From: Acetoanaerobium pronyense
GTDB taxonomy: Bacteria; Bacillota; Clostridia; Peptostreptococcales; Filifactoraceae
Length of the DNA: 64,000 bases
Direction: 5' to 3'
NCBI RefSeq assembly: GCF_017874355.1
Contig: NZ_JAGGLI010000011.1
Location: forward strand, 1 to 64,000
How positions within the stretch are numbered: the stretch's first letter is position 1; every line of letters begins with the position of its first letter. The notes beneath the pieces are model-generated. The model was not told the DNA's origin, did no database searches, and worked only from the letters and a program-made list of their open reading frames with translations. Made by a program: the position numbers and the translations under genes. Of the stretch, positions 41,623 to 49,605 are shown one piece after another.

Positions 41623-42315
41623 TTGTCGATAGGAGAAAACATCAAGAAGTATCGTAAATTAAGAAAAATGACCCAAAAAAAATTAGGAGAATGTATTGAT
41701 AGAACTGAAATCACTATAAGGAACTATGAATCCGATAGAATAAAGCCTCCTTTGGACGTATTAAAAAAAATTTCTGAGGCTCTGGAGGTTCATGAAGAAA
41801 ATCTTCTCTCTACAAACAACTCCGTTTTCGTGTATAAAAAGAGCTATGACTTAGATTTAATAAAAGATCTTACTTATGATATCTTTGCGGAAATATACAA
41901 TCACTCAACTGCAAAAGATACTTTGAAATTTTCTGCTAACGAATTGATTAAACAAGACAAATATTATCTAGATACTCTAATGGATCTTTTTATTAAAACT
42001 ACTTCGAGCACATTAGAAACTTTAAAAGAAAGAATTGAGCAAAATGATAATTCTATAATTAAAGAGTCAATTTGCATTAATGTAAATAGTGTGGATTTGT
42101 CGGGAGATCCTCAAGTTAAAAAGGTTGATTTAACAAACAAACTTAATGATCCAGATTATATAAAAAATCGTATTGCGTATTATGAATGGCTATTGGATCA
42201 TTCAGAAAAGAATTTCGATAACTATTTGGTATTGGAAAAATTATCAGAAGCAATAAAAGCTAAAGCTTCAGATATAGATGACGATGATGCAACATGGATT
42301 ATATCTAAATTATAA
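41623..42315 (+). CDS. Satellite repressor (XRE, without peptidase domain)
   Basis: The TTG start has AAAGGAGGGA placed well upstream. A 230-residue protein: XRE helix-turn-helix (MTQKKLGECIDRTEITIRNYESDRIKPPLDVLKKISEAL), then a helical domain with no S24 peptidase motifs. The repressor should therefore not self-cleave after DNA damage; as in staphylococcal islands (Stl), release by a helper protein is a likely alternative. This is inference. Confidence 0.75.
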   Translation: MSIGENIKKYRKLRKMTQKKLGECIDRTEITIRNYESDRIKPPLDVLKKISEALEVHEENLLSTNNSVFVYKKSYDLDLIKDLTYDIFAEIYNHSTAKDTLKFSANELIKQDKYYLDTLMDLFIKTTSSTLETLKERIEQNDNSIIKESICINVNSVDLSGDPQVKKVDLTNKLNDPDYIKNRIAYYEWLLDHSEKNFDNYLVLEKLSEAIKAKASDIDDDDATWIISKL

Positions 42316-42352
42316 TTAACACTTTCTCGGATAGTTTGTAGGAGGACTATTT

Positions 42353-43513
42353 ATGGCCAGGAAACCAATAACAAATAGTAAAATAAACGGAAACGAGTAT
42401 TACAGAACAAGGTTACTTATACGATATGACGCTAACGGGAAAAAAATCATGAAGAATTTCTATGGTTCTTCTAAGACTGAAGCTGAAAACAAAAAGAAAG
42501 AATATCTTCAGATGATAGAAAGTGGAATCAATCCAGATTTAGGATTAATAAGTTTAGAAAAAGCTCTTTACTCTTGGCTTTGGAATATAGAAAGATATTC
42601 CGGAAATAAAACATCTACTTTCGAAAGATATGAAAGTGTTTTCAGAAACCATATTCAGGGTTCTACTATTGGTAGAATTTCTGTTTTAGATATAAATAAA
42701 CTTTCAATTCAGAAATTTTATAATGAGATATTAGATAGTAATAAATCTATAGAATCTATAAGAAAGGTTTTAAGTAAGTTTTTTCAATTTGCATTATCGG
42801 AAGGATATATAGTTAGAAATCCAATGCAGGGAATGAAGCTTCCTAAAAAACACGAAGATACTATCTCCGAAAAAAATACAGAAGTTACCACTTTTACCAA
42901 AGATGAATTGAAAACTATTTTAGAATCTGTTGGAAATGTAAAAATTAGATATGTAATTATGTTTGCTGCTTTAACCGGAGCTAGAATTGGGGAAATATTG
43001 GCTTTGGAAAAGACCGATATTTCTAATGATTTCGTGAGAATTCAAAAATCTATTAGAAATGTTAGAGTATATATAGATCAAAATAATTATCATTATGAGA
43101 TTAAACTGACTAGACCTAAATCTGAAAGTTCTATTAGGGATGTCCCCATCCCTAATATACTTAAATCTGAACTGAAAAATCTAAGTATATTAACCAAAGA
43201 AGAAAAACTAAAACTTGGCCCTGCGTATTTCGATAATAATTTACTTTTCCCATCTTCTACTGGGACATATTTGGATGTTAATAACGTACGAACTAGTTGG
43301 AAAAGAGCGTTAATAAGCGCCAACATCCCCTATAAAAAATTCCATACTTTAAGGCACACTTATGCCACCCAATTGATTAAAAACGGTGTGGATCTCCTTA
43401 CTGTTTCTAGGTTGCTTGGCCATAGTTCTATCAAAACTACAGAGATTTATGCCCATACTTTAGAAGAAACTAAAATAGAGGCAGTACAGAGTTTAAATGA
43501 CATGTTTGCCTAA
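42353..43513 (+). CDS. Tyrosine integrase of the satellite
   Basis: A 386-residue integrase of usual length: AP2-like arm-binding N-terminus (TRLLIRYDANGKKIMKNFYGSSKTEAENKKKEY), SAM-like core-binding domain, then a catalytic domain with Arg in LTGARIGEIL, HTLRHTYATQLI, LGHSSIKTTEIYAHT. GTAGGAGGAC precedes the ATG. The 40-bp tRNA repeats and 20-bp arm repeats at the element ends are its expected sites. Confidence 0.92.
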   Translation: MARKPITNSKINGNEYYRTRLLIRYDANGKKIMKNFYGSSKTEAENKKKEYLQMIESGINPDLGLISLEKALYSWLWNIERYSGNKTSTFERYESVFRNHIQGSTIGRISVLDINKLSIQKFYNEILDSNKSIESIRKVLSKFFQFALSEGYIVRNPMQGMKLPKKHEDTISEKNTEVTTFTKDELKTILESVGNVKIRYVIMFAALTGARIGEILALEKTDISNDFVRIQKSIRNVRVYIDQNNYHYEIKLTRPKSESSIRDVPIPNILKSELKNLSILTKEEKLKLGPAYFDNNLLFPSSTGTYLDVNNVRTSWKRALISANIPYKKFHTLRHTYATQLIKNGVDLLTVSRLLGHSSIKTTEIYAHTLEETKIEAVQSLNDMFA

Positions 43514-43523
43514 AATAGTAAAG

Positions 43524-43555
43524 ACCTCTTGCGATTATCTGCAAGAGGCTTTTTT
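43524..43555 (+). terminator. Terminator after the satellite integrase
   Basis: CCTCTTGC and GCAAGAGG form an eight-base stem around GATTATCT and are followed by seven T. It is placed ten bases after the integrase stop. Confidence 0.85.
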
Positions 43556-43560
43556 TGCCT

Positions 43561-43687
43561 TTTGTGCAAAATGTTACTTTGTTATGTGTCCTTTTTATAT
43601 ATGCTCTATATTAAAACTTTACATATACTTTTCACATTTTGCACAAATCCTTATTTTTCAATACTTATAGACTTTAAGTTTTTTAAT
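43561..43687. repeat. 127-bp perfect direct repeat, copy after the integrase
   Basis: Identical to 37575-37701 and in the same orientation. The two copies bracket the primase, excisionase, switch and integrase genes (5.9 kb), so recombination between them could cut out or duplicate the whole core. It begins six bases after the integrase terminator. Confidence 0.75.
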
Positions 43688-45061
43688 TAAACCAATATTT
43701 CTTTATTGAGCTTATTTATATCCGGCTCAATATTTAATCACATATCATATCACATGGTAAAGATGAACTGGAGATTATACCCCATGGAATCTTATTTTTT
43801 AGGAATCCAAGGAAACTGTTAGGTGCGTATGTTATTTAGTCAATTTTCTAGGAGTTAATTAGTTTCTGAAGTAGCTCTGATTAATGGTATTTCGTATTCC
43901 CATAGAATACTATTGCGTTGAAACCACTCCTGCTTTTATGATCTACCAGCTATAGAGATTTTCCATCTCGTTAAATATAAAAATGAGGGTAGCAATATTT
44001 TCTGCCTGGGGATAAAAATGAAGATTTGCCTCTATTTCTAATGGTTTAAACCCTATAGTATTAATCACCAGTTTTAAGAATTATCTACAATCTGACTCCA
44101 AGATATTTTGGAATGATATAAATATTGCGATTTTTAATATGAAATAATCACCGCTAAAAATCTATACGATTCATAAAAATTAATAATCATTTTTAACCCT
44201 ATAAAGTGTGAATATACGACACCTTGCTATATGCTCTTAAAAAATTTAAACACTCCTTATATTCTTTTATATGCTTCTATTTTTTTATAATTTTCCATAT
44301 TTTCACTTTCTTTTTGGGGTGGGGGTTATGTAAAAATAGCCTGTGTATTACAAAGAGGTCCCCCTTCGGTCCCAAGCTGAAAATTTGAAAATATTTTTAT
44401 GGGGGGGAGGCTGTTTATGCACCTCTATATATATTAAAATGTTAATTTTTGTTAACCGTATTTTCTTTAAATGTATGCAAACTTATGCCTATATCTAATG
44501 TGTAAAATTTTCATCTATTTGCTAATTATCTTTATCTTTTGCTCTTTATTATGATTATATTTACGCTTAAAAGCACCTATACTGTAGTTTATGCATATCC
44601 CCCCCTCTAGGTTACATCGGATTTAAATTTTGTGGGACGGAAAGGGGGAACTGTATCCAATAGAACGACTAATTTTTAAAAAGGGGTGCAGGTATTTTAA
44701 AATAATGAAGCGAGTGGTAGTTTGAACTCTTCAGCCAAGGAATGAATAAAGTATAAAATCATATCTTATTAACATTTTTTTCTTCCACTCTGTTGGTGCA
44801 TTAAGGAAATATTCCTTTCATGCATCCCCACCCCTTCAACTTTATCTCTGATAGTATAAGCTTATTTCAATAATTTATCACGTGAATTTTAACTATTTAT
44901 CTAATACCCTGATTGATGAATTCCTTGGAATTAATGTACTTATTTATTGGATATACACTCCCTATTTCTCTAATCCCCATTCGTTTAAAGATATAATTGT
45001 AAAAAAATAAGCACCTCCCAAATTAATTGTAAAGGTACTTATTTTTTCAATGTAATCAACG
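43688..45061. other. 1.4-kb non-coding satellite region with G/C blocks
   Basis: No convincing gene was found on either strand. Against an AT-rich background there are sharp G- or C-rich blocks at 44316-44328 (GGGGTGGGGG), 44354-44371, 44401-44412 (GGGGGGGAGG), 44599-44607 (C run) and 44636-44652. Two blocks resemble the box upstream of the prophage terS. Such isolated blocks in otherwise empty DNA fit cis-acting packaging or replication sites. Confidence 0.5.
44354..44371. other. Packaging-like box shared with the prophage
   Basis: AGAGGTCCCCCTTCGGTC matches the prophage site at 21217-21234 in 16 of 18 positions. A short distance to the right both continue with GCTRAAAATT. A related inverted sequence (GACGGAAAGGGGGAACT) is at 44636-44652. 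If the satellite is packaged by this prophage, a shared cos-like site is required. Confidence 0.35.
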
Positions 45062-45385
45062 CTATCCTATTTTAGATAATTGAATATTATTTAGCTCCAA
45101 ATATTCTTTTTTTAACTCTTTAAGTTCTTTTTCCCTATTAAACATGCACTGCATTTTTTCATCCTGATACATCATAATCTTCTGGAGATAATTGTTATTA
45201 TCAAATTCATAATAAAAAATTGTATCAAATTTATCAACTAGACATTTCATTTCTGCAATGAATTTATTTTCCTTTGTATAATATTTAACATATTCATAGT
45301 TGTCAAGTTTAGCATTATCCAATAAATTATACGGTGTCACTATAGGCAAATTCCTTAGTTTAAATAGTCTACTGAGTATATCCAT
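45062..45385 (-). CDS. Small partner protein of the helicase
   Basis: A 107-residue protein, basic and helical with a short beta part (KFIAEMKCLVDKFDTIFYYEFDNNNYLQKIMMYQ) and a C-terminal Lys/Glu-rich helix. It follows the helicase gene by four bases and must be co-transcribed. No family recognised; small partners of SF2 helicases are common in phage-defence pairs. Confidence 0.6.
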   Translation of the reverse strand: MDILSRLFKLRNLPIVTPYNLLDNAKLDNYEYVKYYTKENKFIAEMKCLVDKFDTIFYYEFDNNNYLQKIMMYQDEKMQCMFNREKELKELKKEYLELNNIQLSKIG

Positions 45386-45389
45386 GTTT

Positions 45390-47309
45390 TCACCTCATTT
45401 TTAAATTATCAATTTCATTCTCTAAACTGTAGTCCAGCTGTTTTTCTAGATTATCTAGAATATTAAGCCCCTTATCCAGATCTGCATCTGTCCATTTTTT
45501 TCTTTCTTTCCCTATCGCTTTCTTAAGACAATCGTTAATATAGAATGCTAAAATTCCATCGTTTTTATTCACATATTTTGCTATATAATTACATTTTGTT
45601 TTTATTATCGATAAATCTTTCAAATAATTCTTATCTTTATCTATATCATACTGCACCATAAGTCGGGGCACAATATCTTCTCTTATTTTATCATCTATAT
45701 TTTTTTTCTTTTTACTGTAGAGTAAATCTGGGCGCTTTGTCTCATCATCGTCACTTTCAGCTTGCTGGATTATAAGTTGAGCCTGGTCATCAGTTATATT
45801 GTCTCCAAGTATTTTTTTCAAATCTTTTATTTTCTGCTTTAATTCAGCATCCTTTTTCTTACTTAGAGCAAATAACTCGGTTGATAGATATTCTTCACTC
45901 TCAATTCTGGAGTCTCCAAGATTTATAACTTTGCCCAACTCATCTTTTTCAGACTCACCAGGAGTGGTCTTTGGATCCATTGTTTTATTTATAATATCAT
46001 CGTAGTCTTTTAATCTTTTAATAATTTCACTCTCTTGGATTTCTATTTTATATTTTTCCCATAGGTGCTCTAATTCTAAGTTTTTATGTGCAATTACCTC
46101 TCCTATATTATCTTCTACTTGTGCATCCCCATCTTCGATAAACCGTAGAATTCTTCCTACAAATTGAGCATACGGCAATTCATTTCTAAATGGCCTAAAT
46201 ATAGCTGCTATAGATAAATAAGGATGGTCATACCCTTCTCCCAACATAGCGACATTAACTATTACATCTACTAGATTATTTTTTATTTCATCAAATAGGC
46301 GATCTTTTTTTGTTTCTTCCAATTTACTATGTATCAAAGCAACGCTATAGCCGTGTTTTTCATATAGTTTCTGTATTTCTTCAGCATGGTATATACTACA
46401 AGCAACTGCAATTATTTTATGGGGAATTTTGCTACCTATATTTTTTTTCTTTTCAAGAAGCCTTATACTTTCCCTAACAATCTTTTCAGAACAATCTTCT
46501 GATAAAGCTACTGATCTAGTTATCCATTCCATGTCCTTTAAATTTAATGCATATAACTCCTGGATAGAATAAGTTTTATCTGTATTTTTATCTATCGTTA
46601 GTCTCAGTTCATCTGGGATGAAAGTGTTATTTCTAAGACTCTTTACATACCCATTAGCCATTGCTCTACTCAATGGATACTTATATATTAGTTCTCCATT
46701 TATTTCTTTTCTATCTGTTCTAAAAGGCGTTCCAGTAAGTTTTAATACTTTGGCTTTATCAAAATATTTCACAGAGTCCACCCAAGTAGCAGCTGTAGAA
46801 TGGTGGGCTTCATCTATTATTATCATATCAAAGAAATCTTTAGAAACTCTATTGATTAAAGATGACTCTAATCTAGACTGAAGTTTCTGAATATTCAGTA
46901 TGACTATATTTGCTTTACTTAAAACCTCCATAGGAGTGTCTTGGCCATTATATTCTATTATATTTGGTAAAAATTTCTTTGATGAAAAAACATTCCTTTT
47001 TAACCAGAAATTGTTATAAAAATCAGGGTTCAAAGCATCAATAACAGTATTTTTTATTGTGGTATAAGGCGTAACTATAAGAACTCTTCCTCCAGATATC
47101 CCAAAAGGAGCTATAGCCATGAATCCAGTTTTTCCAACTCCAGTAGGTAAGACCACTAAAGCATTCCTATTATCATATTCTGAATTAAAATATTCTTTAA
47201 GCTCTATATAGGCTTCTACTTGAGGGTATCTCAATTTTTCATTCCCTAGTATATTCGGTTTTGAATGTTTGAAGTAATTTCCCATATATTCTAATGACAA
47301 AGCGCCCAC
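45390..47309 (-). CDS. DEAD/DEAH-box SF2 helicase, satellite cargo
   Basis: About 636-639 residues; GTG at 47309 or TTG at 47300 (better spaced to AGGGGAG). Walker A LPTGVGKT near residue 54, DEAH box IIIDEAHHS near 165-175, motif III LTGTPFRT, then a second RecA domain with ALIHSKL, VAMLGEGYDHP and QFVGRILR. A ~200-residue charged C-terminal extension has no recognised nuclease motif. This is the restriction-type/ERCC3-like helicase group used by many defence systems. It lies beside the right att site. Confidence 0.88.
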   Translation of the reverse strand: MGALSLEYMGNYFKHSKPNILGNEKLRYPQVEAYIELKEYFNSEYDNRNALVVLPTGVGKTGFMAIAPFGISGGRVLIVTPYTTIKNTVIDALNPDFYNNFWLKRNVFSSKKFLPNIIEYNGQDTPMEVLSKANIVILNIQKLQSRLESSLINRVSKDFFDMIIIDEAHHSTAATWVDSVKYFDKAKVLKLTGTPFRTDRKEINGELIYKYPLSRAMANGYVKSLRNNTFIPDELRLTIDKNTDKTYSIQELYALNLKDMEWITRSVALSEDCSEKIVRESIRLLEKKKNIGSKIPHKIIAVACSIYHAEEIQKLYEKHGYSVALIHSKLEETKKDRLFDEIKNNLVDVIVNVAMLGEGYDHPYLSIAAIFRPFRNELPYAQFVGRILRFIEDGDAQVEDNIGEVIAHKNLELEHLWEKYKIEIQESEIIKRLKDYDDIINKTMDPKTTPGESEKDELGKVINLGDSRIESEEYLSTELFALSKKKDAELKQKIKDLKKILGDNITDDQAQLIIQQAESDDDETKRPDLLYSKKKKNIDDKIREDIVPRLMVQYDIDKDKNYLKDLSIIKTKCNYIAKYVNKNDGILAFYINDCLKKAIGKERKKWTDADLDKGLNILDNLEKQLDYSLENEIDNLKMR

Positions 47310-47388
47310 TCCCCTGCTATATTTTCCTTAAATTATAGCATATAGTAAAGCACTGAAAATCTTTAAAATCATATAATAACTTTCCCCC

Positions 47389-47408
47389 GGTGGCTAAAAA
47401 GTGGCTAA
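47389..47408. repeat. Integrase arm-type repeat, right end
   Basis: Same 20 bases and orientation as 32895-32914, 44 bases inside the right attachment repeat. It lies between the helicase promoter region and the tRNA gene. Confidence 0.7.
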
Positions 47409-47451
47409 ATTAAAAAATACAAGAGTATAAAACTCCTGTATCGCTTATTTT

Positions 47452-47491
47452 TGGTGCACCCAAGAGGACTTGAACCTCCGACTCACAGTTT
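47452..47491. other. Right attachment site of the satellite, inside tRNA-Arg
   Basis: Forty bases identical to 32751-32790. Integration kept the tRNA intact because the element carries a copy of the 3' half. The 5' half of the tRNA (47492-47528) is chromosomal. Confidence 0.92.
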
Positions 47492-47528
47492 AGGAAACTG
47501 CAGCTCTATCCACCTGAGCTATGGGTGC
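47452..47528 (-). tRNA. tRNA-Arg (anticodon CCT)
   Basis: On the minus strand a 77-base cloverleaf can be folded, with encoded CCA. The acceptor stem is GCACCCA / TGGGTGC, the D stem GCTC / GAGC, the anticodon stem GCAGT / ACTGT with loop TTCCTAA (anticodon CCU, reading AGG), and the T stem GGAGG / CCTCT with loop TTCAAGT. Rare-codon arginine tRNAs are common integration targets. Confidence 0.95.
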
Positions 47529-47567
47529 ATGGGTTTGAATTAGCTAGCTACAGTTATTATATTAGCA

Positions 47568-47780
47568 TTAAATATGAATTTCGTAAATATCTCTAGAATA
47601 AATTATTAAAATAGGCCTTAACGATTCTATTTTATGAACATATGCCACATGCTCTCCATAAACATTAACCATATCTTCTATTATTTCAAGTACATCTACA
47701 TAGTAATCATAAATTTTGCTAGGTTTGTAAGAAAATCTGTTTCCAAGTTCTTTTTTTTCAATATAATCTCTCCAGCATTA
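47568..47780 (-). pseudogene. 3' remnant of an unknown gene cut by the AbiE cassette
   Basis: A frame of about 68 codons without a start reads CWRDYIEKKELGNRFSYKPS and on through VDVLEIIEDMVNVYGEHVAYVHKIESLRPILIIYSRDIYEI to a stop at 47568-47570. It looks like the end of a real protein. It begins exactly where the operator-like repeat (47781-47832) starts, so its 5' part was lost when the AbiE cassette arrived. Family not recognised. Confidence 0.5.
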
Positions 47781-47832
47781 CTTGTCTTTTTGGTTCGTAT
47801 TTTTAACAATATATACTTTCCAAAAAGACAAG
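47781..47832. repeat. Operator-like repeat, downstream copy
   Basis: A 52-bp unit with 11-bp perfect inverted ends (CTTGTCTTTTT / AAAAAGACAAG). It is the same length and orientation as the promoter/operator copy at 49366-49417 and agrees with it over most positions (ends, GTTCGTAT, ATATACT). It marks the downstream border of the AbiE cassette. Confidence 0.7.
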
Positions 47833-47909
47833 TTTCTTTTAAAGAGTTTCCAATGGCTTTGTTATGAATTTTTTCTGGCTTTAGCATTATGTCTATAATG
47901 TAAATAATT

Positions 47910-48752
47910 TTATTTTTCTTCTCCAAGAATTTCTTTTAATTTTTTAATAATATCATCAAATTTAATACCTTGTGCATAAGGGTATTTCTTTGTATATGAA
48001 TCCCATATCAACTGAAGATCCTTGCTCTCTTCAATGTCAGCAATATATTTCTCCTTTTTATCTAGGTAAATTAACGTATCTCTTTCTTTTGCTTTTTCTA
48101 TAATAGCACTTCTTAAATCTACAATATTAATATCATCTTTTCTAAAGCTGGTTAACATGTATACATCGTAGTAATCTCTAGCCCTCGTATTTGAAATGTT
48201 TCTGGCTAATATTGACTCGATTTTTTCAGCTAGAATAGTGTTCAAATTATAAGCCTTAATTTCAATGCTCCGTTCTTCAAACATTAGTTCAAAGGAATAG
48301 TCAACTTCTCTTGGAATAATAATATCTCCTGTAGTAATATCAATTTTCATATTTACCTTAATTGTGAAGAATTTAGCTTCTAAAGATACTCTAAAATCTT
48401 CATATTCACTTATATCATGAATGCTATTTATGTTTTTAATAGTGAAAGTAACATTATCACCTAAGTCTATGGAGAGTATTTCATTCAATATTTCTTCTAT
48501 ATTTTCTTTAGTAACTGGAAATCCTTTTATAGTTGTGTCCATATCTAACGTACTTCTTAAATCTATTCCTAGCATTGCTGCAATTAAAAATCCACCCTTA
48601 AGAACAAAATTATCCTTATATTCTGAAATAGAAATCCGCTCTAAAAGTCTTTCCATCATGAAATTTTGAAGCAAGGTATTGGCTACCAAGTTCTTTTTCT
48701 TCGCCATATTATTAATCCAATCTTTTAATTGTTTTGGGCTTCCAATTTTCAA
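47910..48752 (-). CDS. abiEii: AbiEii-type nucleotidyltransferase toxin
   Basis: A 280-residue protein with the family's core FVLKGGFLIAAMLGIDLRSTLDMDTTIKGFPV near residue 45-80 (GG and D-x-D type motif), the KAYNLNTILAEKIESILARN region and SNTRARDYYDVYML. It is the toxin of the AbiE type IV toxin-antitoxin and abortive-infection system and acts on tRNA by adding nucleotides in studied members. It overlaps the antitoxin gene by four bases. Confidence 0.9.
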   Translation of the reverse strand: MKIGSPKQLKDWINNMAKKKNLVANTLLQNFMMERLLERISISEYKDNFVLKGGFLIAAMLGIDLRSTLDMDTTIKGFPVTKENIEEILNEILSIDLGDNVTFTIKNINSIHDISEYEDFRVSLEAKFFTIKVNMKIDITTGDIIIPREVDYSFELMFEERSIEIKAYNLNTILAEKIESILARNISNTRARDYYDVYMLTSFRKDDINIVDLRSAIIEKAKERDTLIYLDKKEKYIADIEESKDLQLIWDSYTKKYPYAQGIKFDDIIKKLKEILGEEK

Positions 48753-49345
48753 ATTAACACCTCCATATATTGGCGAATCAGCTCTTTCATATTAAACAAT
48801 CCTGCGTACTTAATTAATTTAGCATAATCAGAGCCAGGTGTTTTTAAATATCTTCTTACTGCCTCATTTATCAAATCACGATCTAATTGTTCTTTCTTTT
48901 TCAAACAATCGCAAATTGTTCTCTCTTTATCATAAACATAAACTTCATTTCCATATGGTGTTTTCATTGTAATTTTACCAATAGTATGCAAATTCTTAGC
49001 CACATAAAAAAACTTATATTTATTCTTCTCTTTTAAGAGTCTAGTATTATATCCTGAAGGAATAGTAATCATTATTTGAAAAGGAGTTCTATCTGCTAAT
49101 TCGTGAAAATACAAAGCAGTCTCATGAGAAAAAATCCCTTTTTTACACCTATATTGACTTAAATAGTATTCATCTTCCATCTGATTTGAATCCATGTATA
49201 GGCCATGCTCTACTCTTTCTAATTGACCTAGTTTTTCCATACGTTGCAGTATTTTATTATCTATTCCTTTAGATTTTGCTTCAAGTGAAGTAATAAAACC
49301 ATTATTCTTTTTTAGCAACTTCAAAACCAAATCATTTTTGCTCAC
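48749..49345 (-). CDS. abiEi: AbiEi-type antitoxin
   Basis: A 198-residue protein: winged helix N-terminus (LKLLKKNNGFITSLEAKSKGIDNKILQRMEKLGQLERVEHGLYM), then ETALYFHELADRTPFQIMITIPSGYNTRLL and VYDKERTICDCLKKK. These match the AbiEi antitoxin, which represses its own operon by binding inverted repeats. The operator at 49366-49417 upstream fits this. Confidence 0.9.
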   Translation of the reverse strand: MSKNDLVLKLLKKNNGFITSLEAKSKGIDNKILQRMEKLGQLERVEHGLYMDSNQMEDEYYLSQYRCKKGIFSHETALYFHELADRTPFQIMITIPSGYNTRLLKEKNKYKFFYVAKNLHTIGKITMKTPYGNEVYVYDKERTICDCLKKKEQLDRDLINEAVRRYLKTPGSDYAKLIKYAGLFNMKELIRQYMEVLI

Positions 49346-49365
49346 AAGCTCACCTCACATAACTT

Positions 49366-49417
49366 CTTGTCTTTTTTGTTCGTATTCATTTTACTATATA
49401 CTCACTAAAAAGACAAG
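49366..49417 (-). promoter_or_regulatory. AbiE promoter with inverted-repeat operator
   Basis: Read on the minus strand the unit holds TTGTCT, a 17-bp gap and TAAAAT. The ends form an 11-bp inverted repeat (CTTGTCTTTTT / AAAAAGACAAG), so a bound AbiEi would cover -35 and -10. The start of abiEi follows about 20 bases further. Confidence 0.75.
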
Positions 49418-49605
49418 TTCATCAACATTTTTCTTTGATAGATACATTAATAAAATTATTAGAAATAAGCAATAGCAGAATGTTTTGATGCAAATTTGAT
49501 GCAAAAAACAAAAATGAAATTTATATTGTAGCAGGACTTTTTAGTCCTATCTCTAAAAGCTATATAGCTTCTACCTTTGTTTTTCCAAAAGATTTCTCTC
49601 TATCA

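Noticed and set aside
1..47491. One single large mobile element
   Set aside because: There are two integrases of different classes, two repressor/Cro switches, two replication modules and two capsid proteases. The 40-bp repeats enclose only 32751-47491.
47696..47926. 76-residue minus-strand protein
   Set aside because: The frame runs through the operator-like repeat and continues out of register with the well-formed gene remnant. It is a chance frame across a junction.
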